Shown: piece by piece, positions 1 to 11,012 of the stretch
Position numbering within the stretch: the first letter of the stretch is position 1
Layout of the letters: the number at the start of each line of letters is the position of its first letter
DNA from: Meghimatium bilineatum
Lineage: Eukaryota; Mollusca; Gastropoda; Stylommatophora; Philomycidae
Assembly (NCBI GenBank): GCA_034231615.1
Contig: CM067298.1
Coordinates: 35,966,127 to 36,030,126, forward strand
Reading direction: 5' to 3'
Length of the DNA: 64,000 nucleotides
Made by a program: the position numbers and the translations under genes
Notes under the pieces: generated by a model
The model's input: the letters and a program-made list of their open reading frames with translations, nothing else
Database searches by the model: none
Told to the model about the DNA's origin: nothing

Positions 1-89
1 CTCAAACAGTTACTAAAGATATTATGGTTCAGTAAGTGGAACATAAACATGTTTGAAGTCTGAGTCAGTCTATCATGAATGCTTTTATT

Positions 90-240
90 TTCGCTTTATA
101 CCCCTTTATGCCTTTTAAACTCTGCAACCCATTGTTTGTATGATCTGTCCCTAGCTTTTTAACCATCTTGTCTGTATATTCGTGCCCTTTGAGGGCTACT
201 GTCTGATTGTAGCTTCGGAGGCATGTGAAAACCACTTAAT
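90..240 (-). pseudogene. LINE-F C-terminal scrap
   Basis: On the minus strand this reads a short stretch beginning KWFSHAS, the same residues that begin the better copy at 2090-2312. That block corresponds to the (R/K)W-x-x-H-x-x-R segment found downstream of the reverse transcriptase in many non-LTR retrotransposons. The remainder is broken by stops. It is one of three copies of this 3' end in the window, the third being at 28505-28760. I infer an old 5'-truncated insertion. The outer limits are approximate. Confidence 0.45.
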
Positions 241-395
241 CTGTTGTCTTCTGATGTAATCTAGGATTGACATTATATTTTTAGTCTTCTAATGTTTTCA
301 TTTCTGAATGCTTGATGTACACTAAGAAATTAAAAGTAAACTTAGCTGATCAGTAATGTCGCCAAATTTGACTTTTTATTGGAAAATTTGGTAAT

Positions 396-715
396 CATTG
401 AGACAGCTTGAGTTATATAAGGTGAGAAGTATAATACGACATATTGAGAAATCTGGAGTATATTGGCCAAGAAGTGGCATTCTGCATATTAAGAAAGCTG
501 TAGTTCTATATGCTGAGAAGTGGTATTCCGTATATTGAGATAGCTGGAGTTCTATAGGCTGAGAAGTGGAATTCCGTATATTGAGAAAGCTGGAGGTCTA
601 TAGGCTGAAAAGTGGCATTCCGTATATTGAGAAAGCTGGAGTTTTATAGGCTGAGAAATGGCATTCTGTATATTGAGAAAGCTGGAGTTCTATAGGTTGA
701 GAAGTGACATTCCAC
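396..715. repeat. 46-bp minisatellite, about 7 units
   Basis: Units contain ATTGAGAAAGCTGGAGTT followed by TATAGGCTGAGAAGTGG. Early units are more diverged than the later ones. No ORF is supported. Confidence 0.85.
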
Positions 716-1277
716 ACGTTTAGCTATACATGAAATCTTTTAATGAGGGAAAATGTCAACATCCGCTTTTGTATGGGTCCCTATAAATGAAAACCATAAA
801 AACATGAAACCATAAAGTACGTATGTTAGTTCACGTATTAAGTATGCTAGCTCATGATAAAAGTATAGGCACATGCAAACTGAAACGTGAATAGGAACAA
901 ATACAGAAGGTAAAGACACGTGCTTCTCAACCGCTTTGTCGCGGCAACATGCCTACCGGAAGCTTCTCTTTGAATTGTAAATCTATTTATGAGTATATAT
1001 AATTTGTATGGTCGTAAACATTTTATTTTTACCGGGTCTTGGTCTCACAAAGGTTTGGTAGCACTGGTCTAGGGTAGTTGTGATACAAATATGGCAAAAG
1101 GTACTTATTCGACCCGCCTGGCCATTTTTTTCTGACCAGCCAGGCTGATTTAACAGTACTATATACAGTAGTCCCGTGTTCAGATGCTCAAAGGGACTAA
1201 CAAAATGTGGAACTGGTTTGGAATTAGTGCCTACCTATTTGATTATTTCCCTTGGTTATGTTTATCAGTTTATGTTT
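716..1277. other. Unassigned intergenic DNA
   Basis: No ORF, RNA gene or recognised repeat is visible up to the target-site duplication of the next element. Confidence 0.5.
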
Positions 1278-1289
1278 ATCATTTATTAT

Positions 1290-1764
1290 CCCCATCGAGG
1301 CCAGAACCTTGAAGTGGTGATGGGGCTTAGTTCAGCAATGAGGGGCTGAAAACAGGGGCTGAATTCGGGCAGTCCCACTCGAGCAGGACCATAGTCCTGC
1401 CCAAGTAAGCAGAGTGCTAAAGACGGAGGCATCCAGGCAAAAGGCGCACAGATAATCAGGATGCCACGCACAAAACACAATGGAAACATATCTGTATTTA
1501 TAAATAGTTATGGTGCCTGCCCTGTGGCGGACGTTCAGGCAGGGACAGTGCCGGGCCCTATACCTCGAAATGACCCAACCTCAGTTACTGGAAGTCCTTC
1601 TCAATTGCCTCGAGGAGCCAGGAGGCAAGGGAATAGAGCTACTGGCCAAAAAAATCAAAGCTCTATGGGGCACTGTATGAACTACAAAAGACAGTGAGTT
1701 TTATTAAGGAGACATAATTACAGATATAGACATGTTTCAAGTGAACGATAGAAGAAGAAGAAGA
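1290..1764 (+). mobile_element. LINE-B head-to-tail deletion derivative
   Basis: This 475-bp insertion carries the 5' UTR and first ~60 codons of LINE-B joined directly to the last ~100 bp of LINE-B, ending in (GAA)n. About 3 kb is missing between them, including endonuclease, reverse transcriptase and RNase H. It is flanked by a 12-bp duplication, ATCATTTATTAT, at 1278-1289 and 1765-1776, so it inserted as a unit and the deletion predates insertion. The start CCCCATCGAG matches the start of the head-only copy at 44395. Compare the near-complete copy at 52176-57281. Confidence 0.85.
1461..1697 (+). pseudogene. Fused LINE-B ORF, N terminus joined to C terminus
   Basis: A 78-codon ORF begins MPRTKHNGN, the start of LINE-B, and runs through a Pro/Gly/Arg-rich N-terminal segment ending RRQGNRATGQ. 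It then joins a sequence that reads MGHCMNYKRQ, an out-of-frame translation of the LINE-B 3' end. Its N-terminal frame is continuous, whereas the near-complete copy near 57060 is frameshifted in the same segment. No enzymatic domain remains. It is probably a relic and not a functional gene. Confidence 0.6.
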
Positions 1765-1829
1765 ATCATTTATTATTTTAAATATATCAATATATTTAGT
1801 GTTAGAGTTAGTATTGTGTGTGTCAAGTG

Positions 1830-2085
1830 ACGTATTCTTTCCAGAACGTAGTCTTCTTTATGAATCTCCTAAAATCCCCGTTGTCTCAGGTAAGCTGTCC
1901 CGCTTCCTCTAGCGACACGTGCATGCATTTCTGAATATCTCTCGTCCAACGGACGTCTTGGTCGGACTCTGCCTCTACTGCCTTCTATCGTTCCACTCCA
2001 ACAACACTATTTCCATGCTATCGCATCTCTTCACATGGCCGAAAAAAACCGAACTTCCTTCTTAATCTCTTTCTATCTATCTATA
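1830..2085 (-). pseudogene. RTE-like LINE C-terminal remnant
   Basis: Allowing one frameshift, the minus strand reads a segment resembling the region after the RT thumb of RTE-like elements: an RGR-rich stretch, then WTRDIQK, SLEEAGQL and a final FRRFIKK block. One stop and at least one frameshift are present. Only this 3' part is seen. It abuts the LINE-F fragment on its right; the boundary near 2085 is approximate. Confidence 0.4.
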
Positions 2086-2089
2086 CGCT

Positions 2090-2312
2090 GTGGCCCTTGT
2101 TTGTCTTGCTGCGTCAGGGGTAGAAGAGTTCTCTAGAGATGGCCTTCTTGTGTGCTGTTTGTAAGTTTGTTCCTGCGGCTTCTTTGACTTCTGTCATCCA
2201 TCTTTTATATGGTCTGCCTCTGGCTTTATAGCCGTTAAGTCTATGTATCATGGCCATTTGAGGCATGCTATCTGTTGGTAATCTGGAAGCGTGTGAAAAC
2301 CACTTAATATGT
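2090..2312 (-). pseudogene. LINE-F C-terminal end
   Basis: The minus strand holds about 66 uninterrupted codons beginning KWFSHASRLPTDS, continuing YKARGRPYKRWMTEVKEA and ending SRELFYP before a TGA. The W-x-x-H-x-x-R block followed by ARGRPYKRW is the usual layout of the C-terminal region of endonuclease/RT-type LINEs. RT and endonuclease are absent, so this is a 5'-truncated copy. It is the best of three copies of this 3' end. The LINE clade cannot be settled from so little sequence. Confidence 0.6.
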
Positions 2313-2820
2313 TGTCCTTCTTAATATGGTGTTTAAAAGCCAGTTTACAAGAGGTTTGATTTTTCCTGGCACGTCGTGGTTGGTCTTTCTTGCTGTACAT
2401 AGTATTCTCAGGACTCTTCAATATTTAATATATATATATATTCATTTCGAAGGCATATATTCTCTTGGTTGTAGTTTTATTTATTGTCCATATGTCGCAG
2501 TCGAAGGTCACCACTGGGAACACACATGCACGTAACAAACATACCTTAGTTCCCGTGTTTGTCCGTGCCAAAGTTTTTTCAGTTGTTTTAATTTGGACAT
2601 CGATATTGCTATTCTCGACTGCAGGAATATGAATATAATAGGACACAGGAATAAAATGTACAAATTTCAGGGAATGTATAGCGATTTTCGAAAATTGTGG
2701 TGGATGAATTATCATAACCGCGACCTCCACTATTTATTTGATGCTCTAATATATCCAAATTGGACTAACGTTGATGGTTGAAGGGAGCATACCTTATCAT
2801 AAGAGGTAAATTTTACTGAA
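2313..2820. other. Unassigned DNA
   Basis: Short overlapping ORFs on both strands show no recognisable domain. They look like chance ORFs. Confidence 0.4.
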
Positions 2821-2824
2821 CCAA

Positions 2825-3505
2825 AGCAGAGTCAACTGCCATACTCACAGCTGTTCAAATATTCTACAATCGAGAACCCATACCCCAAAATAATCACAAT
2901 CTTCAGTGACGCAAAATCAGTATTTCAAGCCATTCAAAATACTAAACCAGACAAACTAATTCACAGAATCTGACAATTATCTCAAATTATGTAGGAAAAC
3001 TACGTTAGTACAAAAACGGATATCAGCTCACAGTGACATACCTGGTAACGAAAAAGCACACGAATTAGTCAAAACAGATGGCGACCCCCTCACACTCCTT
3101 GTAACTCAAATATTCAGGGAAGTAAAGTTGTTTTCTCATAAAACAATCTATGGAAAAATATGTCTAAGCTTCGGTGGAGAGAACTAAACGGAAACAATAG
3201 TCCAGATCAAGACAACATTAATAAATTGAACAGAAATGAACAAGTCACGATATTTCGACTAAGAACGGAGCACTGCCGTCTAAAATCACAATTACACCGA
3301 ATCGGTTTCAGCGACTCTGCGGAGCAGAAGCACAAACTTCAGAACGCATACAACAGAATAGTTCCAATTTTGTTATTCACAGAACTGGCTCACACGAGAG
3401 TCTCATGAAAACAAGTTTGGGAAACCCAAGATGACTTAAAACAAACCTCTCTATACATGACCAATAATGGACTAGATGTTTAACAATTGATTGCAGAAGA
3501 AGAAC
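2825..3505 (+). pseudogene. RNase H-bearing LINE, 3' remnant
   Basis: Translated in pieces, this contains an RNase H remnant: IFSDAKSVFQAIQ, which holds a catalytic-type Asp, and SDIPGNEKAHEL, where the usual PGNEKAD has lost its Asp. These are followed by the post-RNase H block NEQVTIFRLRTEHCRLKSQL and a degraded zinc-knuckle region. Several stops and frameshifts break it. The 3' end is GCAGAAGAAGAA, similar to the tails of LINE-A and the SINE. RT and endonuclease are missing. It probably belongs to the I-like group of LINEs. Confidence 0.65.
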
Positions 3506-4069
3506 CTTGTTCTGCGATGATTTAATTATTAATTAGACACACCAAAGTTTATGTCTTAAAAAGGACTGATAGAAACGAATGCTACAGCTCGTCAACAAGA
3601 CCTAGTGCAAGATAAGGGTATTGATATAATGTATTGACCTGAATAAATCGCCTAACAGTACTTTAAGAATATTTGTTTCCACATCTCATCAAGCCACTAG
3701 CTCTCATGTATTCGTGATTGCTTTACGGCGTTAAAGAGTGTTTCAGTGTGCTTGTGTAGATGTGTTTTTATGTGTGTTCATGTTTGTGTGCGAGCTTGAA
3801 TACGACAAATAAACCATCCTTTGTTAAGGTAGTTTGTTGTGTCATGAGTAAAATAAATTATGAAGTATGTTTGTTACTATCCACAAGAATTGTGAGCAAC
3901 TAGTCTTACTTCCTATGTGCAGTAAAGTATTTTTTTTCCAGAGCGTCCTTTCATACCCAGGAGACTTCAGCTGTCGGTTTAAATATGAGGTATAAATAAC
4001 GTATTTTGGGCATACACATTTAATTACCAATTATTTATTTAAAAAAAAAATAGATGGAGATAAAATAGA
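3506..4069. other. Unassigned DNA
   Basis: AT-rich sequence with a GT-rich patch near 3740-3800. No gene or repeat is recognised. Confidence 0.4.
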
Positions 4070-4071
4070 TA

Positions 4072-4607
4072 CAGTATAAATCCGATTATCTGAATTTCAA
4101 TTAACCGAATCCCAATTATCCGAATCGAATTTGATTGAAATAATTTTATTAGAGCTAGAGCGTTACCGGACGCGGTAGAGATGTCCCTCTGCAGTGCGCG
4201 CGTGTCGTTACTATAGTATGTAACTGGTGTTATTATTAGCAGCAAAGTCAGCGCACTCTACTGAAGGTGTTCAAGTGAGACACACATACTTATTGAAAAG
4301 ATTTTTTATTGAAAAGAACTTATTCTATTGATTTACGCATGTACATACACATGTACAATGTATTACCGTACATATATGCCATTTATGTTTTTTGCATATT
4401 TTTTATAATACTGTAGTGTATGTAGTTTATTTGCAAAACATAGTTTAAAAAAAATATATATTACTGTACTTTTATCAATAAAATGTAGTTCATTTCAATG
4501 TATTTACACTGTTTTGCTTCATTCCTGAGCTATATCCAATTATCAGAATTTTAGATTATCCGAATCGGCCCGATTCCCAATTAATTCGGATAATCAGATT
4601 TCTACTG
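4072..4607. mobile_element. pogo/Tigger-like non-autonomous DNA transposon
   Basis: The ends are inverted copies of a CAGTA-x-AAATC-x-GATTATC-x-GAAT motif, with extra internal GATTATCCGAAT-like blocks at both ends. TA dinucleotides flank it at 4070-4071 and 4608-4609, as expected of the Tc1/mariner/pogo superfamily. No transposase is encoded in the 536 bp. The repeated terminal CCGAAT blocks are known from Tigger/pogo ends. The copy is old, since its ends no longer match perfectly. Confidence 0.7.
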
Positions 4608-4611
4608 TATA

Positions 4612-5280
4612 GGAGTGTAAGGTAACGGAATCCAACAATTACAATATATGTCTATTGTTAGATTAATCAGATTCAACGTTACAAGTTACTCGTGTTAAGT
4701 CCTAAAATTCGACCACTTATCCCGTACCTCGGTTCTACAACACATTCCTGTACATGGTTATAATTCGTTGCCTATGTCTGATGAAAATATCCACGTAAAA
4801 AACCCAGATGTTCTAGTTAATTCATTATTTCAAACCAGATCTAGATGAGCACATTTTGGCAAGGGCAGATTAGAGTAAATATTGAAAATCTAAAGAGTGC
4901 TTTACACATGAGTAATATTGATCTTCGTTTAGGCTTCCTCGTCCACCATCCTATTTCACTGTGTCAAGCTTATATATAATTTGAGGTGCTCGTATTTATG
5001 CCAGTTACACTTTGTTACTAGATAATGTGAACAAGCCAGTTACCAATAAAGATAGGAATTAAGGAGAAACGTGGCGACTGGTTTAAAAAAAAACCTTTCA
5101 GAAAACTCTACAACAATTCGTCTCAAACTCTTTCATGTAATTAACCCATTTCATATATGTAGATGTTATAGAATAACACCCGCACCCCAACCAATACCGT
5201 ATATAGCGGAAAGAAGGGGAGGGGTGGGGAGGGGGGCTAACTAAAGTTTGTACTTTCATGTTGTAATTTCAAAAATGTAT
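4612..5280. other. Unassigned DNA with a G-rich tract
   Basis: A G-rich run lies near 5208-5240. Nothing else is recognised. Confidence 0.4.
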
Positions 5281-5286
5281 GCACCG

Positions 5287-5398
5287 CTTTGTCCTATTGT
5301 ACATAATGTATAGTAAGTACTGTTTGTTCTATTGTACATAATGTGGAATAGGTACGTTTTGTTCTATTGTACATAATGTGGAGCAAGTACTTTTTATG
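5287..5398. repeat. 44-bp minisatellite, about 2.6 units
   Basis: TTCTATTGTACATAATGT recurs three times at roughly 44-bp spacing. Confidence 0.7.
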
Positions 5399-6360
5399 CC
5401 ATTTTATATGTTCTCTGAAGCTCTTTAGCGACCCCTAACCCTAAATTGCTTGCGCCATCGACGCTGTATCGTCGCCCTGAAGAGTTTCAATAATTGCGTC
5501 GTGGAAGTGACATTGAAACTTAAAAATAATTAGGTTTCAATCAAGATCAGAATTTCAGTCCAAAAATCAAATGTCAACAAGACCTGCTGATGCAAAGTTG
5601 CCATTAAGCCTGTAAATAATAGGGGGGAGGGGTGTTGAGTGAATCCCCCCTAGGAATTCTGAAAATGACATTTAGTATTAGGAAGTAAGTAAAAAAAGTT
5701 GAATCCTTTCCTCCCCACATTAATGGTTTTTCCAATAAGAGCTCACACAAGCATGTGACTAAGCGCAGGAATTATCCACGAAAACAAGAAAATTATATTT
5801 AAAAAAAAAGGCTAAAACTCATCCCCCTTTCCGAAATCGTATCTTCTGCTCTAGTTGCAATACAGTTGATGTCTACTCACACCAGAAAGTGAGACTTATC
5901 GAGAAATTTCCTACAGGAGTACATTCGAGTGTACATCGATTGTGTACCAAAATAAAGTTATTATTAAGTCAAAATAAAATAATTAAATCGATCTGATTAT
6001 AACAAACACAGGACGTCTATAAAGAAAAGATCAGTACAAAGCTCTTTTCAGTTTAGTAGAAACAGGCATATACAATTCAAGATTAACAATTTAGTCGGAT
6101 ACAAGTGAACTAGTGCACAATACTGCAAAACACACTTTAACATTACCTTAAATCAAGATATGACTTTGATATGAGCAATAGATATGGTTTTGTTAAGGAG
6201 GAGGGGGGAAGGGAGGGATATCTTTCAGAGAAGCTTTCCACTTCATTTGCTTTTATCAGGTGCGGGTATTTAAAGCCACTTTATTTCCAGCAGTTTTATC
6301 TTAGGAGGGACTAATAATAGGAACCCCTCTCCAGATATCTACTGACTTGGACTTGCGATA
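5399..6360. other. Unassigned DNA
   Basis: G-rich and C-rich short runs occur near 5622-5660 and 6200-6217. There is no supported gene. Confidence 0.4.
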
Positions 6361-6365
6361 CACTG

Positions 6366-6490
<125 letters not shown>

Positions 6491-6540
6491 CTTATTTATT
6501 ATCATTATGGTTTTTCTTTTATCTATTATTGTATCGTTAT

Positions 6541-6590
6541 TGTTCTGACGATGATATTATGATATTATAACCGAAACGTCTATTTGGGTT
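6541..6590 (+). other. Possible degenerate hammerhead-like motif
   Basis: CTGACGA, matching the CUGANGA box, is followed by a small hairpin TGATAT-TATG-ATATTA and then ACCGAAAC, which contains the GAAA box. Extra bases separate hairpin and GAAA, and no convincing stem III or cleavage triplet was found. Hammerhead-type ribozymes are known in Penelope-like elements and other invertebrate retroelements. The resemblance may be a remnant or chance. Confidence 0.25.
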
Positions 6591-6649
6591 GTCTTTATTC
6601 CTTTTTATTAAGATTATGTTAATTGACCTGTCGCCATCATTATTATTAA

Positions 6650-7205
6650 TATCACACCGTATTGCACTGGATGCTAACTCATTCAATAAACTATCAAATA
6701 TCTGGCATTAAAAAACACTACGAAATAACACAAAACTCAAAATCTTCAACTCCTGCATAATTCCAACATTAACATATGGATGCGAAAGTTGGAAAGCAAC
6801 ATCAAAATTAGAGCAAAGACTAAACACTTTTGAAAATAAATGTCTTAGAAGGCTACTGAACATACGTTTGTCAGACTTCAAATCAAACACAGTTGTCAGA
6901 CAAGAATCAAAACAAGAATATGTATCCACCTATATTAGAAAGCGTCGCTGGAATTACATCGGACACGCACTACGAATGGATGCTGAAATATTCCCCTGTC
7001 AAGCTTTGATGTGGTCACCAAAAGGCAAGAGAAAACGAGGAAGTCGAAAAGAAAGTTTACGTAGAACTATTACAAGGGAACTTTTCACCATCGGTATTAG
7101 AAACAATGAAGATATAAAGCAAATTGCAATGAAACGAGAGACATGGAATTCTATGACATCCGCCCTAAGTGCCGTCTTTGGCCCTAGAGGAATAATTAAC
7201 TAACT
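6650..7205 (+). pseudogene. LINE-E-type C-terminal region
   Basis: A reading frame from about 6712 to 7203 runs KLKIFNSCIIPTLTYGCESWK, then NTFENKCLRRLLNI, RRWNYIGHALRMDAE and GKRKRGSRKESLRR, ending before TAA. This is the region after the RT thumb in endonuclease/RT LINEs: the YG-x-E-x-W block, the W-x-x-IGH-x-x-RMD block and a basic GKRKRG segment. About 160 codons are intact. An upstream piece reading SFNKLSNIWH is cut off by a stop. It resembles the LINE-E piece at 61655-61989, so probably the same family. RT and endonuclease are absent. Confidence 0.7.
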
Positions 7206-7565
7206 AATCATTATTATTAGCTCTGTATACAATATACTTTCCCTGTTTCTATAATATTTATTATACACAAAGGATGAATGCTGGAAATAAAACACAGTGA
7301 ACTTACGTATAGACTATTACAGGGCGTCGATGTTTATACAGGATATATACAAAATATTTAAAGTAAATAGAATAAGAAGAATATAGACAACTGAAAGGAG
7401 AGATACACCTCTGGGCATAGCCTCGCAGGATTTCTGGACTTCAACAATTCTTTCCAACTTTCGACATGGCGCTAGGAGAGTAAAGTCTCCGTTTTTGCTT
7501 AAAACGTTATTATCAATACAATAAAATTGGGTATCAAGGCCATTTAAGTTAATTATAAGTTAAAG
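7206..7565. other. Unassigned DNA
   Basis: Nothing recognised between the LINE 3' end and the minisatellite. Confidence 0.4.
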
Positions 7566-7930
7566 CATTCTCCAGTCTACGCCGTGCATGTAGTACAGAT
7601 GTAAAACGATCTCCAGTCTACGCCGTGCATGTAGTACAGATGTAAAACGTTATCCATTCTACGCCGTGCATGTAGTAAAGATGTAAAGCGTTCTCCAATC
7701 TACGCCGTGCATGTAGTAAAGATATAAAACGTTCTCCAGTCTACGCCGTGCATGTAGTAAAGATGTAAAACGTTCTCCAGTCTACGCCTTGCATGTAGTA
7801 AAGATGTAAAACGTTCTCCAGTCTACGCCGTGCATGTAGTAAAGATGTAAAACGTTCTCCAGTCTACGCCGTGCATGTAGTAAAGATGTAAAACGTTCTC
7901 CAGTCTACGCCGTGCATGTAGTAAAGATGA
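7566..7930. repeat. 41-bp minisatellite, about 9 units
   Basis: The unit contains TCTACGCCGTGCATGTAGTA followed by AAGATGTAAAACGTTCTCCAG. Units are highly similar, so the array is either young or homogenised. Confidence 0.95.
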
Positions 7931-8615
7931 CTTTCGTTTGGTATTTTCTTCTCGTTCGCTGTTCAATAATCAGCACGTAATTTTGTGTGACTTGAGCTGG
8001 AGATCGTGAAGTAGTGCTGTTATGCTAGGTTTACGACAGAGTTGCGTTATTTGGACCATTTGACCCAGCATATCCGATTTCGGCTATTGTGATGATATGT
8101 TTCAGGAGATAAATTATTTAAAAAAAATGTTTAATCCTATACCCTTCCAATATTCTCACTATGGCAATTTTTCGTGTTCAAAACATAGCTCACTCAAGTA
8201 CACTTACAAATATAAGACCTATTTCTCTAAACAGGTAATATTTTTTTATTCTTTTATCCTCATAGATATACTGTATGAAACAGTTAAAAAAATGACTTTG
8301 CCACCTTCAAAAGAGATGAACATCTCAAGGACATCTTAGTTTCTGGTCTCTAATTCTCAAATCCACTTTCACAATATTGCACCATCACTCTGAAATTCAT
8401 GTGCTTCTGTAACAAATGTGACAAGGGCCCGTACACAATTATTTTCTTAACGCTTTCTATGTTCAATGATGCGTATTTGGGAATGCGATGTTTCGATGAT
8501 GCGATGGGAGCTACAAAATCCCTTTCAACACCCAAAGGGGAAAAATTCAGTATTGACAGATGTTGCGTCCGTGTTTTTCATGATCAACAACATACCTGAT
8601 GTGGTCAGTATCGAG
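7931..8615. other. Unassigned DNA
   Basis: Small ORFs only, none with a domain. LINE-A coding sequence may extend leftward from 8620 but cannot be followed. Confidence 0.4.
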
Positions 8616-8619
8616 CCTG

Positions 8620-8984
8620 ACTCAAAGATGGGAAGACAATATCAAAAGCTTTTCCAACCGGGAAATACTCCTCTAATTTTAGAGCAGAAGCAGTTGCACT
8701 CCATCAAGCATGAAAGCCTTCACTGAACCAGGACTGCCAAGACCAAAGACGATAGCCATATTCACAGATTGCAGATCCCTACTGGAATCAATCCAGAGCA
8801 ACAGAAACGAAAGCCTTCTGTACAACATCAGACATGAGCTAAGACAGATCCAAAAATCAACAGCTATTGCCCTTCAGTGGATACCATCACATTGTGGAAT
8901 CATGGGAAATGAGAAAGCGGATGCTCTGTCAAAGGCAGGAAGTGAAATGGAGCAACACAGACACCCACTGTCTTACGGAGAAGT
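8620..8984 (+). pseudogene. LINE-A RNase H, first part
   Basis: The frame reads KAFPTGKYSSNFRAEAVAL, carrying the catalytic-type Glu. A stop follows, and after it TIAIFTDCRSLLESIQ with an Asp, then ALQWIPSHCGIMGNEKADALS with the last Asp. This is the RNase H fold found C-terminal to the RT in I-like LINEs; the first catalytic Asp region is not readable. The gene is split at 8984 by Rp inside a 13-bp duplication, CTTACGGAGAAGT, and resumes at 10210. Confidence 0.8.
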
Positions 8985-10209
8985 TTGTTTGTTTGTTTTT
9001 CGTTCGCTCCATTGTAACCATCACGGATATCCGTGCGATTTCCGCCGGGAGCGTATTTACGTTGTGCCACCGTTATGCGCCTTGTAGGCCTAGCACATCC
9101 GATTTCGGCATGCCTTGACAATTCGGGTGGGCTACCCTTAGCCTGTGACAGCCTCTATATCTGTCTCCAGGCACGCATAGTGAAGACTCTTCGCCCAGAC
9201 GATTTACTTGCTCTCGTCTCACTCGAACAAGTGTTCCACTGTCTATGAACTTGCCTCGTGTAATTGGACGTGCTGTGCCTGTGCCCATTAGGTACTGAAC
9301 CGTTTCTCATCCATGAGCCTGGTTCCTTAAGGGGAAGAACTCAACAGAGGAGTTGGACCCTGGCTCTTTCGCCCTCTTAGCCGAGGTGTCATTCACCGAC
9401 ATCGTGTACCCCTTGTCCAAGTTCGAGTCTCACACCACGCGTTTGAGAGCAAGGCGTTCTCGAGCTGAGCGTCCTTGTCCCAATAGCGCCTGAGCCCATC
9501 AGGTACTGAACCCTTTCTCTCTTCAAGTGTATTTCCGGTGTAGGAAAACCTGACAGTAGAGTTGGGCCAGGGCTAAATCGTTGTCCCTTTTGTGCCTACA
9601 CCCATCGGGTACAGAACCCTTTCTCTTTGCAAGCATATTTCCGGTTTAGGAAGGCTCGACATTAGAGTTGGGTTAGGTCTTTTGCTTTACCAAACGCCGA
9701 TGGATGGGTCTGGGTCTCTGCCTGTTAGGAACTCTGGTAACTAGAAGCCCGTCTCGAGCTGACTAAGCTTGTAGTTCCCTTTCCTAGGGACTTTTCACTT
9801 TCTATTTGCAGTTCGCGCTGCCCTCTAGCGCTGTTCTGCCCTTTCATTGTTTCATTGTACTCTGTATGAAACATATTTGTCTCTCGCCATGCATTTACCT
9901 TTACGTGCATTTTGCATTGGCCGCCCCTCCAATGTTCGGACTGGACTGACTAGCTTCACTGTATGTCGACAGTGTCGCTATATGTGGTGATGCTGGTGGT
10001 GTCGGAGATATTGTCTGTCTCTTGTGCAGTCAAATCTCTTTCCATCTGCTACCTCCACATTCTCGGACACGATCCCCAAATGATTTGGCCAGAATCAGCA
10101 CGAGCTGCTGTATTTCTGTTTCCAGGGTGCACCGCGTGGAGGTACATTTGGGATCTTGGTTATCTGCTAACCCTGGGTCCGCCTAGAGCAATGCGTTCCC
10201 TTTGCACCC
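8985..10209 (-). mobile_element. Rp retroposon, copy 2
   Basis: On the minus strand this starts GGGGTGCAAAGGG and ends CGAACG followed by AAAC repeats. The 13-bp duplication CTTACGGAGAAGT at 8972-8984 and 10210-10222 shows a single insertion into LINE-A. The interior holds three divergent copies of a ~107-bp unit with an AAAGGGTTC-x-GTACC core, one fewer than the 55-kb copy. The last ~130 bp of the element resemble the SINE 3' domain. The only ORF shared with the other copy in its 5' third is 29 codons, MERDLTAQE to VDIQ. No enzyme domain is present, so it is non-autonomous. Confidence 0.8.
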
Positions 10210-10617
10210 CTTACGGAGAAGTAAAAACAATAATCCGCAACACATACTCAGCAAATGGAAGAAAGAAATGGAAGGGGAATACGAACATGATGCAATACAT
10301 CTCCTCCAAAGATATCAACAGACCACAATATGTCGCCTTAGAACATGCCACTGCAGACTGTTGGGTCACCTTTATCGATTAAGGATCTCATACACAGATG
10401 AATGTCCCTGTGGATCCGGAACCCAGACTCCAGAACACATACTTCAGGACTGCCCAACATACAAAGAGCAAAGACAGCAGACCTGGTCAGAGGATACAGA
10501 CTTGAGGCAAAAGCTAAGGGGCAGCCGCTCTGACCTGGAGAAGACAGTGGACTTCGTCTTGATGATAGGTCTGATGGTATAGCATGACCACATGCTGAAC
10601 GCAGAAAAAGAAGAAGC
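10210..10617 (+). pseudogene. LINE-A C terminus, second part
   Basis: This resumes the RNase H ORF after Rp. The frame continues across the junction as YGEVKTIIRNTYSA, and a one-base deletion near 10251 shifts it to KWKKEMEGEYEHD. Then come TTICRLRTCHCRLLGHLYRL and a zinc-knuckle-like block CPCGSGTQTPEHILQDC, ending before TAG at about 10580. The 3' tail GAACGCAGAAAAAGAAGAAG is close to the SINE tail. The short untranslated 3' end and (GAA)-rich tail are seen in the other RNase H LINEs here. Confidence 0.8.
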
Positions 10618-11010
10618 ACATATGTGTATGTATACTTTGCATATGTATACTTTCATATTTACAATATAGGGGGAGGGGTGTAGAAATGACCTGGTGTGTT
10701 AGTACTCGGTGTACTATGTGAACACATATTCGTCGGCAGTAATAGCATACAACATGGAAATGGAAACCAGTAATAGCATACAACATGGAAATGGAAACAA
10801 CAAGAGGAAGACTAAGAAGAATGTGTCTGAGACGCTAAATTATTACTGCATATTAAACTACCAAACGTGACATAGCCCAGCAAAAGCAATGAAAATGCAA
10901 TAGATAGAGTACTCTGGGTATCTTGGTGCAATGCCATGAATGAACATATATATGCATACTTATGTTGGTCAACCTTATGGGATTTTTTTTTTACAATAAG
11001 TCATTTGAGT
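10618..11010. other. Unassigned DNA with a short duplication
   Basis: AGTAATAGCATACAACATGG occurs twice in tandem near 10737-10790. Nothing else is recognised. Confidence 0.5.
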
Positions 11011-11012
11011 TT

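Noticed and set aside
7566-7930. Regular repeats suggesting a CRISPR array
   Set aside because: Units are directly contiguous with no unique spacers, there are no cas genes and the DNA is eukaryotic. The same applies to the arrays at 25295, 27990, 42140 and 43195.
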